NCBI GenBank assembly: GCA_951640165.1
Contig: OX621250.1
Span: forward strand, 7,750,001 to 7,814,000
Length of the DNA stretch: 64,000 bases
Reading direction: 5' to 3'
Source: Pseudoips prasinana
Lineage: Eukaryota > Arthropoda > Insecta > Lepidoptera > Nolidae
Position numbers and translations under genes: made by a program. The notes under the pieces are model-generated. The model saw nothing but the letters and a program-made list of their open reading frames with translations. It had not been told where the DNA came from and searched no databases. Shown in pieces: positions 54,701-64,000 of the stretch. Every line of letters begins with the position of its first letter. Position 1 is the stretch's first letter.

Positions 54701-55986
54701 TAGGTCTTTACCTATGAAATTGCCGTTTTGTATGAAAAAATTTAAACGAATTTTTTTCATGAATTTTTTTATTTGTATTAATCGAAGTAATCACCCATGC
54801 AATCAATGCATCTTTGCCATCGCAGTGGCAGTTTATTGATGCCCTTCTTAAAGAAATCAGCTGGACGGGAGGCAACAAATTCTTCAAAGGCATTTTGTAC
54901 TGCCTCTCGGGTATTGAATTTTTTTCCCGCCAAGAAGTTATCCAAATTCTGGAAAAAGTAGTAGTCTGTAGGCGCAAGGTCTGGTGAGTAGGGCGGATGA
55001 CGGAGAGCTTCCAACCCCAGTTCTTGCAACTTGGAGACCGTCTGCTGTGCAGTATGAGGTCGCGCGTTGTCGTGCAGGAGCAGCGGAGACGAGCGATTGA
55101 CCAATGCTGGTTGGAGATGCGCCAGCTTCTCCATCATTGTGCTCAGTTCTTCACAGTACACATCTGCAGTAATGCTCACCCCGTTTGGTAAGAAGCTGTG
55201 AAGAATCACACCGGCGCTAGACCACCAAACAGTGACCATCACTTTTCTAGGGGTAAGTTTTCGTTTAGGGCATTGTTTAGGTGCTGAACCAGGATCCAAC
55301 CAACTTGCTGAGCGCTTGCGGTTATCAAACAGAATCCATTTTTCATCGCAGGTAACAATGCGGTTCAAAATTCCTTCATTTGTGTGTCTGTTGAGCAGTG
55401 CAAGGCACGTCTCGACGCGTACTTCGCGCTGGCGATCATTGAGTTCGTGGGGCACCCATTTGTCAAGCTTTTTTACCTTGCCAATTTGACGCAAATGGAC
55501 CAATATTGTTTTGACGCTAACGTCGAAAGCTGCTGCTAATTCAGCCGTAGATTGTGTATCATCAGCTTCCACAACCGCCTTTAATTCGTCATTGTCGACC
55601 AAAGTCTTCGGACGACCGCGAGGTTCATTTTTCAGGTCGAAATTTCCAGAACGGAAGCGAGCAAACCAATAACAGGTGGTGCGTTGGTTTGTAGTGTTAG
55701 CTCCGTAAACGTCGTTGATGTTGCGTGCCGCTTGTGCCGCGTTGCTGCCACGACGGTACTCATATTCCATAATTACTCGAATTTTTAACGTATCCATGAT
55801 GACGAAAAAGATTGAAATGCGATGAAAATGTAACACTAATCAATAAAGAAATGACTACTTTTGGAAAAAAGAATCCATGTTTTTAAAATAAAATTAATTT
55901 GAAATTAGAATTCTTAGCCAAACAAAAATTATTTTGATTTGAAATGGCCAGTACTGCAGAACGGCAATTTCATAGGTAAAGACCTA
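54701..55986 (-). mobile_element. full-length mariner transposon
   Basis: TA target bases at 54701-54702 and 55985-55986 enclose 1282 bases. TIRs are GGTCTTTACCTATGAAATTG at 54703 and the exact inverse (caatttcataggtaaagacc) at 55965-55984, total about 25 bases. One uninterrupted transposase gene is inside. Structure suggests recent arrival. Confidence 0.96.
54778..55797 (-). CDS. mariner transposase, DD34D type, apparently intact
   Basis: 339 residues from the ATG at 55797; a longer GTG-started frame (55836) is unlikely. N-terminus (1-110) is the helix-turn-helix pair that binds the TIRs, followed by WVPHEL (114-119), the usual mariner clamp motif. Catalytic residues: Asp151 in TCDEKW, Asp243 in HDNARPH and Asp278 in SPDLAPTDY, 34 residues apart. 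Length and all motifs agree with active mariners. It would cut and paste the element at TA sites. The gene ends 75 bases from the left TIR. No stop or frameshift is visible. Confidence 0.95.
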   Translation of the reverse strand: MDTLKIRVIMEYEYRRGSNAAQAARNINDVYGANTTNQRTTCYWFARFRSGNFDLKNEPRGRPKTLVDNDELKAVVEADDTQSTAELAAAFDVSVKTILVHLRQIGKVKKLDKWVPHELNDRQREVRVETCLALLNRHTNEGILNRIVTCDEKWILFDNRKRSASWLDPGSAPKQCPKRKLTPRKVMVTVWWSSAGVILHSFLPNGVSITADVYCEELSTMMEKLAHLQPALVNRSSPLLLHDNARPHTAQQTVSKLQELGLEALRHPPYSPDLAPTDYYFFQNLDNFLAGKKFNTREAVQNAFEEFVASRPADFFKKGINKLPLRWQRCIDCMGDYFD

Positions 55987-56034
55987 ATATTATGTCTGGA
56001 ATGCGTGCTGCAAACATATTATATTATTAAACAA
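55987..56034. other. mariner flank
   Basis: Short AT-rich spacer. Confidence 0.35.
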
Positions 56035-56215
56035 TATAGCTTTTTTCACACACAGCCATCTGATCCCAAACTAAGCAGACCTTGTACTATAGAATCCAGA
56101 AAACTGATATGTTACAAATAATTTTCTTCCCGATTCAGGACAAACAGACATGTTCATGGACACAAATATTTATCCTGGGGATGAACCAAATCCACGACCT
56201 GCGCCGTGAAAGGTA
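56035..56215 (-). mobile_element. SINE family 2, degenerate
   Basis: cagccatctgatcccaaact and gacatgttcatggacacaaa; the head is diverged (aaatccacgacctgcgccgt). Confidence 0.75.
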
Positions 56216-56769
56216 ATCTAAATAATATCGAAATTTTAATTAATTATTTACAAAAGGGAACTACGTTACATATAAATCATATAATTGTAGACTTATTTAT
56301 TATACCTCTGAAAGCACAGTAGTTGCATTAAATCGTAATAATTAATGATTTATAATAGGAACGATTTTCGTCGTCAATATTTTTTTTGTTCATGGCATAT
56401 ATTTATTGACAGGCAAAGACAATCTGTCACGTATTTATTGCTGTTGTTTTGATACATGTCATAAAAGAAAAACAAATTAGCAAATTATCTTGCAGTTTTT
56501 ACGTTGAGTTATCCTCCGTACTATAATATATATCTGTTGACAGTGGATTCACGAAAGGACGCTTTATCATTTAATTAAATTTAAGAATTTTAATTAAATT
56601 TAAGATAAGTAATCTACCAACCTCGCCAACCGGTCCGTCGTATATAGTTCTTCCAAAAAAATACTCATAAATGCTAAGATCTTATTAACTGGTAATTTAC
56701 CACATCAAGCGCCAATTTATTCACCGAAGTGGTTCCAAATAATTTTTTTTTTTTATTTATATTTATTAT
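56216..56769. other. AT-rich spacer
   Basis: Nothing recognised apart from a short direct repeat tttaagaattttaattaaat at about 56580. Confidence 0.4.
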
Positions 56770-56945
56770 TAGATGTGCCCCACGGTATTACCCGCGTTAA
56801 ACTTTAAGAATTATAGTCTTTGTGTTAATCCAGGTTGTCAGCTAACTCCATACCAAATTTTATTAAATCGTTCCAGCCGTTTAGACGTGAAGAAGTAACA
56901 AACATACACACTCACAAACTTTCGCCTTTATAATATTTGTGTGGT
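56770..56945 (+). repeat. CCCGCGG dispersed repeat
   Basis: gatgtgccccacggtattac, tccataccaaattttattaa, agacgtgaagaagtaacaaa, ending tttataatatttgtgtgg. Confidence 0.82.
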
Positions 56946-57428
56946 TATACTATATTATATATAATTTATTAGAAAATAATTCGTACCCTTAATAAACAAA
57001 TTGCACTAACATATTATTTCCCTTTTAATTCAATTTGTATGTCAATCTAACAACGATCCTTAGCAATTAAAATATTCTAATTACTTAAGATCTTATAAAC
57101 GAAAGAGATTACATTGTCTGCACAATGGAACTAGTGCGTTTGTCGGGAATCATTCGCTTGCAATGAAATTGCTTCCGTATTTTTAAGATGTCCCTTTTAC
57201 GCCACCGCAATTTGCTTTAAATCCAATCTCTTGAAAAAACATTGTGAGGAAAATTACGTTTGCACTTAACGTGGTTCGCAAGCAGTGTCTGATAGTATTA
57301 AGAAAATGGACCGCTCTCTTGATGCAAGTTTGTGGAAAAGCACTCAATATCGAATAAAAAGGAATTACGAAATTCGGTTTAAATAAATGAAAAAAAAAAA
57401 CACAAATTTATATATGTAAAATTAAATG
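56946..57428. other. AT-rich spacer
   Basis: Nothing recognised. Confidence 0.4.
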
Positions 57429-57565
57429 AAGACGCCAGTACATCAAGCTACCCCAATCTGTCAAATTTCCTCAATCGAAAGTGAACCTTATGCTTTAGTG
57501 ATAAAGTTGAAAATCAATAAAAGAAATTTGACAGATTAGGCTAGCTGGATGTGCTGGCGTCTGCA
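57429..57565. mobile_element. palindromic MITE, family M, copy C
   Basis: aagacgccagtacatcaagc at the left; the inverse ctggatgtgctggcgtctgc at the right. Same size as copies A and B. Confidence 0.88.
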
Positions 57566-57799
57566 CAAAGACTTTACATCAAACCATATGAAAGTAAACA
57601 ACTATAAATTGGCATGAAAATTCGATTAAAATATGTAAATTACTGTGTTTTTGTTTATTTGGCGAAGTAAGTACGCTGTAGTTTTACAAGGAAATTGTCT
57701 TTGTTGTGAATTTGACGGAAGAATGCTTCTACTCCAAATAATCTAATTCAAATGAATTCGAAAGCATTATTTTGCTGTATCAAACAATTAATGTGCTGT
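57566..57799. other. spacer
   Basis: Nothing recognised. Confidence 0.35.
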
Positions 57800-58015
57800 T
57801 GTGTGGCTGAGGGCATAGAATATGCCCCCATCTCATCCAGTCAGGGGCGTAGAAGTCGACCCGAGGCATATCTACCAGAGAACGGGCAGCGGCGTCTCCC
57901 TGTGTACTATGAGCAACATACTGCGTGCCAACCCGTCTGCTAAGCGTGGCGATCATGGCATAGCCCCCCATTCTTGGTGGAGGCTCTTGTCCAGCGTCAT
58001 TGACATGATGATGAA
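57800..58015 (+). repeat. family X repeat with LINE-like 3' end
   Basis: gcccccatctcatccagtca, gaagtcgacccgaggcatat, then ggaggctcttgtccagcgtc and tgacatgatgatgaaaca, i.e. a 3' end with GATGATGA as in the endonuclease-RT LINEs. Confidence 0.75.
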
Positions 58016-58021
58016 ACAAAT

Positions 58022-58136
58022 TGTCATAATATTTATATGTAGGTATTACTAGATAATGTGAAGTAGGAGCATAGTGAATAAAGTCAGTCATTATCCAACT
58101 CTCTGGTTTTACTTACGTCCCGCAACACAATTAACA
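58022..58136 (+). mobile_element. putative short 5' LTR of the gypsy element
   Basis: It runs from TGTCATAATA to ...CAATTAACA directly before the primer binding site, about 115 bases, with AATAAA at 58077-58082. Very short LTRs are known in the mag lineage. The left end is not proven, since the 3' LTR is outside the window. Confidence 0.5.
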
Positions 58137-58153
58137 TGGCGCAGACGGTAGCA
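58137..58153 (+). promoter_or_regulatory. primer binding site, tRNA-Ser-like
   Basis: TGGCGCAGACGGTAGCA begins with TGG immediately after the LTR and resembles the tRNA-Ser-type sites used by several insect gypsy elements. Confidence 0.6.
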
Positions 58154-58235
58154 TAAAAACAAATATAAAATAAATTAATCGTGTGGATTCGGCTGTAAAA
58201 TATATGTTTATAAGAAAAAAAGAAACTAAAATAAA

Positions 58236-60202
58236 ATGGAAACTGTTTTATCTCCCCCACAACCATTTTGTTTTGAACAAAACTCGTTTGACGTGACGTC
58301 GGGGAAGCTGAGCGAAGCATGGAAAAAGTGGAAGAGAGGCTTCCAAATATATTTTGATGCCTGTGAATTAAATCAAAAGTCGCCTGTGATCCAGTTCAAC
58401 ATATTTTTACATATTGTTGGAGAACAATGCCGTGAAATTATAGAACAATTCAAGGAAACAACTTTGGAGGGTGTGTTAAAAAAACTTGATGGTCACTTCC
58501 AAACCAAGAAAAATTTAACGGTCGAACGGCACAAGTTTTTTACAAGAAATCAGCAACAGAACGAGACCATAGATCAATATATATTTGAATTACGCAAGTT
58601 AGCCCTGACGTGTGAGTTTGGCGACTTGAATGAGGATCTAATAAAAGACCGATTAGTGTGCGGTGTCATCAGTTCTGCGATTAGAGAAAGATTACTACGT
58701 GAAGAGGACCTAACACTGGGCAGGGCGGTTGAAATATGTCAAGCGGCGGTCGTATCAAAGATGTACTCAGAAAACATCAGGAAAGACAATGAGGTCGTAT
58801 ATAATATTCATGAAGAGTATCAAGACCGAAATAACGACATATATGCCATTACGAATCGTCGAGGTTTGACGGCTCCATCGTCATCACGGGCGCCGGGCGG
58901 CTACAATACATACGACGTACGCGGGCGCAAAGGGCAAGATCGGCGAGGTCTCATTCGGCGAGGCGTTGGTCAGCGGGATGTACAACCACGCGCTAATAGC
59001 TACTACAAATCTAATTCGACATCGGAGTGCAACAAATGTGGCAAAGTGCATGTGTATGGTCCGTGCCCGGCTTACGGGAAAACCTGTTTACGGTGTTCTA
59101 AAATGAATCATTTTGCAAAAGTATGTCGTGTTTACTTAGTGGAAGCCCCGGATCAACAGGTAATATATTCATTAGATAAAGATTTAAGTGATTGGACCAT
59201 AGATTTAAAAATAAATGGGTGCCGGATAAACTTTAAATTAGACACCGGAGCTGATGTAAATGTTTTACCATTAAGTTATTTATCGGTGATGGGTATATCA
59301 CGTGATCAATTGTTGCAAACAAGCACTAGTTTGACGGGTTATTCAGGCGCCTTGATTAAAGTGATTGGGAAAATACATCTTAAAGTCTACTATAAAAATA
59401 AATTATATCTATTGGAGTTTACTATTGCGGATGTCAATAGTATGCCTGTATTAAGTCGCTATGCTTGTGTCGAGTTCGATTTAATAAAGAGGGTGTTGTC
59501 GGTGCAGAGATCTGATATTATGAGGCCCCATTTTATTAGTGATTTTAAGGATGTCTTTAGAGGGATAGGATGTTTGCCGGGTGAATATGATATTCAGTTG
59601 AGAAGTGACGCTGTTCCAATTATTCATGCCCCAAGAAACTGGCCATTTGCTATTAAAGAACAAGTAAAACAAAAAATATTAGAAATGGAGTCGCAGGGTA
59701 TTATAAGTAAAGTTGAAGGTCCGTCCGACTGGGTAAGCAGTATAACGGTGGTAAAAAAACCAAATGGAGACTTAAGAATTTGTTTAGATCCAAAGGAATT
59801 GAACCTGGCTATAAAACGAGAACATTTTAAGATACCAACTATTGATGAGATTGTCTCTAGATTAGCGGGTGCTAGGTATTTCAGTACTTTAGATGTTTCT
59901 TCAGGATTTTGGAATATCAGGCTAGGGGAAAGTAGCAAGTATTTATTGCACATTTAATACTCCGTTCGGTAGGTATAAATTTTTAAGAATGCCTTTTGGA
60001 ATTTGTTCAGCTTCAGAGGTTTTCCATAAAAAAATATACGAAAACTTTGATGATATTGAGGGTGTATGCACATATATTGATGATTTATTAATTTATGCAA
60101 AAAATAGATGCGAACATGATGTGATTTTAAAAAAAAGTGTTGGAAAGATGTAGAAAAATAAATTTAAAATTAAATATTAATAAATGCAAGTTTGGTTTAC
60201 AG
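58236..60202 (+). pseudogene. Ty3/gypsy gag-pol, 5' part
   Basis: One frame from the ATG at 58236 joins gag and pol. Residues 1-200: Gag capsid-like; 265-300: two knuckles (CNKCGKVHVYGPC; CLRCSKMNHFAKVC); 334-341: protease KLDTGADV; from about 465: reverse transcriptase (VVKKPNGDLRICLDPKELN; STLDVSSGFWNIRL). The first stop at 59955 is caused by an apparent 4-base insertion near 59945. The next frame carries FNTPFGRY and the catalytic YIDDLLIYA (60073). A second shift in the A-run at about 60130 restores the final part, FGLQE. Harbinger cuts it at 60205. The mag/K02A2.6-like assignment is from motif order and short LTR. Confidence 0.85.
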
Positions 60203-60205
60203 GAA
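60203..60205. other. target duplication of Harbinger, left
   Basis: GAA at 60203-60205 is repeated at 63531-63533. In gypsy pol these three bases are one Glu codon (LQ-E-IKYLG). Confidence 0.85.
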
Positions 60206-60476
60206 GGCCTCCTACGCACTGGCGACCATGGTCGCCGCGACCTGGCCGCGGCGGCCAGTGAATTCTGGACTTTTATAGCAATCGCTATATAGCCCCTACG
60301 CACTTAGCGGCCAGCGACCAGCGGCCACCGTTGGCCGCGGCGTCCAATTTGATGCCACGCGACCAGCGACCAATCGTGGCCGTCGAGAACATCACTTCTG
60401 TATTAAAATTCATCAGTGCTACCGCATCGGCCGCGGCGACCAGACGTGTAGCTAGCTACAGAGTGATTATTTTACA

Positions 60477-60648
60477 ATGGCCAATTTCGACACGGAAAGG
60501 TTCATAATTGAAGTTGAAAATAGAAGAGGTTTATGGGATTTAGAATCAAATGATTACTCCAATAAAGATGTTAAGCGGCAGTTGTGGCTTGAACTGGTCG
60601 ATATATTTGGCGGTGAATCCATGGAAGATAAAGAAAAGGCAGAACTTG
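60477..60648 (+). CDS. Harbinger accessory protein, exon 1 (MADF N-terminus)
   Basis: ATG at 60477 begins MANFDTERFIIEVENRRGLW, then LWLELVDIFG: the first two helices of a MADF (Myb/SANT-like) DNA-binding domain. It ends at a donor (gttagt) in phase 1 after 57 codons. It joins exon 2 at 62001 through a Gly codon. In Harbingers this protein helps nuclear import of the transposase and binds the subterminal DNA. Confidence 0.9.
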
Positions 60649-61048
60649 GTTAGTATTTTATTTTATTATGCCTAAGTAAATTAATAATGCGATGAACTAC
60701 AATAAACGCAGCAGGTGCTGTAGTAGCATTCGACACGTATATGTGACATGAGTGTTTTTTTTTAAAGTTGTTCCGTTCATTCAAAATCTAAGAAATTTTA
60801 GCAAATAGGTAATTGTCAAAAGTATAACTATTTTATTTCTACTATTTTTCGCTTTGCACATGAGTTTTGACAATTATTTGCTAAAATTTCCCAGGTTTTC
60901 GTAATGATTGGAATAACTTTTTGAAAAGATTACTCATACCGCATGTGCGTTTGACGCCATTTTGTTTACGGCGCGCAATGGCGGCTCGCGGCGAGCAAGT
61001 GCCTCAACGCACAAACTGAGCAGCCGTCGTAGGTACGCACCCATATAT

Positions 61049-61925
61049 TTACAAATTGTGCCAGGGCAAGCGACCATCGGTACTGAAGTAGTTTGCGAAT
61101 ATATCTCGATATTCGGTTGATGTTCTATTTGCTCTATTAGGTAAACATGCAGGTATTTCTAATAAAGTCTCTGGTACAGTTAACGTGTCCTTGAAATCAT
61201 ATCCGTCTCTTTCTCGCACAAAATTATGAAGCACACATAGAGCTTTTATAATCACAACTGCAAATTCTTTCTTGACGTTTAGGGGTCGGTGAAGAATCTG
61301 CCATTTATTGGCTAATATTCCAAATGTACATTCAATATAGCGGCGGGCACGGGATAGTCGATAATTAAAATTAGTCTTTACATTATTCAAGTTTCTCCCA
61401 GCATACGGTCGCATCATATGTTCCGATAGTGAAAACGCCTCATCACCCACTAAAACGAACGGCATTGATTGGCCATTTTCTTTGATGGGGTTATTGCTCG
61501 GAATATCGAGATCATTATTTAAAAGCCTATGATAAAATACAGAGTCTTTGTAAATTGACGAATCACTGCATTTGCCGTATGCTCCAATATCTACGTAAAG
61601 AAATTTATAATTTACATCACATATTGCAAGTAACACGATTGAAAAATAATTCTTGTAATTGTAATAAAGAGATCCCGAATGTTGTGGTTTGATAACTCTA
61701 ATGTGCTTGCCGTCGATGGCTCCAATGCAATTAGGAAATTGGGCGTATTTTTGAAAACCTTCAGCCGTTTGAATCCACTTATCTCTGGTCAATTGTGGCA
61801 TCACAATTGGTTTTAATATCTCCCATATTGCTTCACAAACATCAAATACTATTTCCGATACTGTAGGAAGCCCTATACGGTATTCATGACTTATATGAGA
61901 TAAAGAACACCCAGTAGCCAAATAC
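61049..61925 (-). CDS. Harbinger transposase, exon 2 (DDE core)
   Basis: Starts after acceptor ttattttcag on the minus strand and ends with a stop at 61049. It carries YLATGCSLSHISHEYRIGLP, then AIDGKH (first Asp), DIGAYGKCSDSSIY, VLVGDEAF (second Asp region) and RRYIECTFGILANKW (catalytic Glu), the DDE_Tnp_4/HARBI1-like pattern. With exon 1 it gives about 393 residues, normal for the family. No stop inside. Confidence 0.93.
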
Positions 61926-62000
61926 CTGAAAATAAAATTCACATTAATAAACATAATATTAGTTTTGTAATATGTAATACATTTATTTATTGATTTACAG

Positions 62001-62599
62001 GCATTACTCTCCAAAAAAGATGGAAAAACCTTAGATACTGTTTCACAAGAGAGCTGCGCCGTCTTAAAGATGTCAAAAGTGGTTCTGCTGCAAAACGTAA
62101 ATCACAATACACCTATTTCAACCAATTACTGTTTTTGAAATCAGTGCTGGACACAAACGCAACAGAAAATAGTCTCGAAGAGGCAAGTCAAGAAAATAAA
62201 AGTGCAAGATCTTCTGATCTTGAGACTCAACAGTCTGCATCAAAGTCGCTTAGAACAAAAAGGAAGAAAAAAATACCAAACGAAGAATCCGATACAGACC
62301 CTCTAATTTCAGTTCTGCATAAGACCATAGCGACTACACAGAATGATTCAAATTGTGACAGACTGTTTCTTTTATCCCTCCTCGAAAGATTTCAAACAAT
62401 CCCTGCTGCAATGAAGACCAAAGCGAAAATGGAAATCATGGAAATTATAGAAAAATACCAACCGAACTGTACACCTACAACAGCGCGCATAAACTATTCA
62501 AGTAATTTCAATACTCTTAACGACCAAGAATATGACCCTAATCGACCGAGTTATTCAGGTTATTCTACTACCAACAGGATATCAGATCAAATCAGATGA
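62001..62599 (+). CDS. Harbinger accessory protein, exon 2 (MADF end, BESS)
   Basis: After acceptor tgatttacag, the frame gives ITLQKRWKNLRYCFTRELRR (third MADF helix), a basic low-complexity linker, and a BESS-type motif near 62360-62450 (DRLFLLSLLERFQTIPAAMK), then a stop at 62597. Total about 256 residues. A +1 frame continues past the stop with SDDSNYSDNHTHYSDI to 62685, hinting at a small indel that altered the last residues. The core domains are unaffected. Confidence 0.87.
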
Positions 62600-63094
62600 T
62601 TCAAATTACAGCGATAATCATACTCATTATTCTGATATTTCTCAAAATTCAGAAATGATAGACCTATTTCCCAATTTCAATGATTAATTGTTCACAATTG
62701 CCATTTTTTAAGTTATGAAAATACAAATAATTTGATTATCTACTTCAGTTTTTTAATATTTAAAAACATGTTATAAGCAAGCCCTTTTCCTCTCCTTTTC
62801 AAAGTCGTAAAATAGAATACTACTGAACAATAGTTCATAAATTTTTTAAAGTGGCAAAACCTTGGTCAATGAATTTTACAGGTTGTTGTGAAAAACACAA
62901 CAGTGGTGGTTTAGGGCGATTCAGAAACGAGTCTTGTATAATTCAAATTTACAAAAAAATCCATTTAGCAGTTTAAGTAAAAAAAAGGCCCTATCACATT
63001 ATTTTTATTTTTCCTGTACACAATACTCCATTCCGAAACACCCTTTAAAATATATCACGTATTTTTTAAACATTCTGTATTTAAAAAAGAAAAA
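62600..63094. other. intron of the transposase and 3' leader of the accessory gene
   Basis: AT-rich. It holds no other gene. The transposase intron covers 61926-63100 and overlaps the accessory exon 2 on the other strand. Confidence 0.6.
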
Positions 63095-63100
63095 GCTTAC

Positions 63101-63405
63101 CTTATTGTTATTACTAATTTTTCTTCTGCTGGAATGCATTTCCGATAGTTGTTACCAGTTCCAGTAATTTTTGGTTTTATTGTATCCAGTAACAGGTTAA
63201 AAGTATTCGTTGACATTCTCATGTAATTAAAGAATCTCTTCTCATACATTTTTAAATCCAAAAAATAAGTATAATATAATCCTTTAGTCTTTCTCTCGCA
63301 AAGTAATGGATGCACCCAAAACTGTCTTTTACGTGAAATCTTCCGTTTTCGTTTTCGTAGTAAATACACAAGCACAGTTAGCGTGATTATCTTCTGCACG
63401 TCCAT
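63101..63405 (-). CDS. Harbinger transposase, exon 1
   Basis: The chosen start is the ATG at 63405 (MDVQKIITLTVLVYLLRKRK); an in-frame ATG at 63453 would add 16 residues. The exon includes FWVHPLLCERKTKGLYYTYF and RFFNYMRMSTNTFNLLLDTI, the normal N-terminal HARBI1 region, and ends at donor gtaagc with phase 2. Joined to exon 2 through an Arg codon. Confidence 0.9.
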
Positions 63406-63533
63406 CTTGACACACCCTTGGAAGTCGACTGCAAATTTTTCGGCCGTCCACATGTCGCGCTTGCCTACGCAACGGCGACCATGGCCGCGGCGGCCTGGCC
63501 GCGTCTATGGTCGCCAGTGCGTAGGAGGCCGAA

Positions 63534-64000
63534 ATTAAATACTTGGGTCATCGGATCACTAAAGATGGGTTAAGTCCAGATGATTCTCATTTAACGGCAA
63601 TAAAAAATATGCCAGTCCCAAAAAATAATAAAGATGTGGAACGATTTTTAGGATTAATAACATACGTGGGCTCTTTTATTCCCAATCTGTCGGATAAAAA
63701 ATTACCGCTTAGAGAATTATTAAAAAAAGAAATTGAATGGCACTGGGACGAAAGACATAACGAGTGTTTTAATTATTTAAGAAATTGTTTAATGCAACGC
63801 CCTATTTTACGATACTACGATATTAACGTACCTATAGTTATATCAGTCGATGCGAGTAGTACAGGTTTAGGCTGTTGTTTAATGCAAAAGGGACATCCTG
63901 TATGTTATGCTTCTAAAGCATTAACTAAAACTGAGCAAAGATATGCACAGATTGAAAAAGAATTATTCGCTTGTGTGTTTGCCTGTGAAAGATTTTATGC
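63534..64000 (+). pseudogene. gypsy pol continues: RT end and RNase H
   Basis: It resumes after the target duplication with IKYLGHRITKDGLSP, VERFLGLITYVGSFIPNLS, then RNase H beginning with VISVDASSTGLGCCLMQKG and IEKELFACVFACERF. The frame is open to the window edge, so integrase and 3' LTR are expected beyond 64000. Confidence 0.88.

Larger units (their letters stand above)
60206..63530. mobile_element. PIF/Harbinger transposon, complete two-gene element, 3325 bp
   Basis: Both ends have GGCCTCCTACGCACTGGCGA (left, direct; right, inverse) as TIR; GC-rich subterminal copies of ggccgcggcggcc follow at each side. The target duplication is 3 bases (GAA). Inside are a spliced transposase on the minus strand and a spliced MADF-BESS gene on the plus strand, which is the usual two-protein plan of autonomous Harbingers. 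It sits exactly inside the gypsy RT/RNase H junction. Confidence 0.95.

Noticed and set aside
54997..55489. plus-strand frames inside the mariner
   Set aside because: Shadows of the transposase on the opposite strand.

Overview
The window is nuclear DNA of a moth or butterfly (Lepidoptera). It is AT-rich with spliced genes, tRNA-derived SINEs carrying internal A/B-box-like heads, several clades of non-LTR retrotransposon, a mariner, a Harbinger, a gypsy element and many foldback/MITE elements. No bacterial operon structure, rRNA or CRISPR is present. Most of the sequence is transposon-derived, much of it nested; many elements have readable target-site duplications.

Layout. 0.15-6.95 kb holds a minus-strand Jockey-like LINE that has lost its reverse transcriptase and is split by a foldback-bearing insertion. 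7.1-8.2 kb holds a 5'-truncated LINE with poly(A) and an 11-bp target duplication. 8.87-9.56 kb is a large foldback with two internal TATA-containing repeats, followed by a SINE. 10.3-15.0 kb carries the most interesting host-type gene: an intronless-looking NLR-like open frame (ankyrin repeats, PD-(D/E)xK-like nuclease region, NACHT ATPase, long helical tail, further ankyrin repeats) broken only by one in-frame TAA. 15-31 kb is a mosaic of LINE fragments, foldbacks, SINEs, a hAT-type MITE and a 27-bp minisatellite, with one orphan coding exon at 27.4 kb. 31.7-46.7 kb contains four minus-strand exons of a rhodopsin-family neuropeptide GPCR (TM4 to TM7, best match in memory the CCHamide/bombesin-like receptors), with a 13-kb intron full of repeats. 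47-54 kb is LINE and MITE debris plus a MULE/SWIM fragment. 54.7-56.0 kb is a full-length mariner with an uninterrupted transposase. 58.0-64.0 kb is a mag-like Ty3/gypsy element whose pol gene is split by a structurally complete Harbinger transposon carrying both a spliced transposase and a spliced MADF-BESS accessory gene.

How parts relate. Only the NLR-like gene, the GPCR exons and the orphan exon look like host genes. The Harbinger proteins form a two-gene autonomous transposition pair. The NLR-like gene is the best candidate for an under-described system: its nuclease-plus-NACHT layout resembles bacterial anti-phage STAND/Cap4-type effectors, but the single stop codon means its present activity is uncertain. 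Calls rest on reading the sequence and recalled family features; no database search was run.
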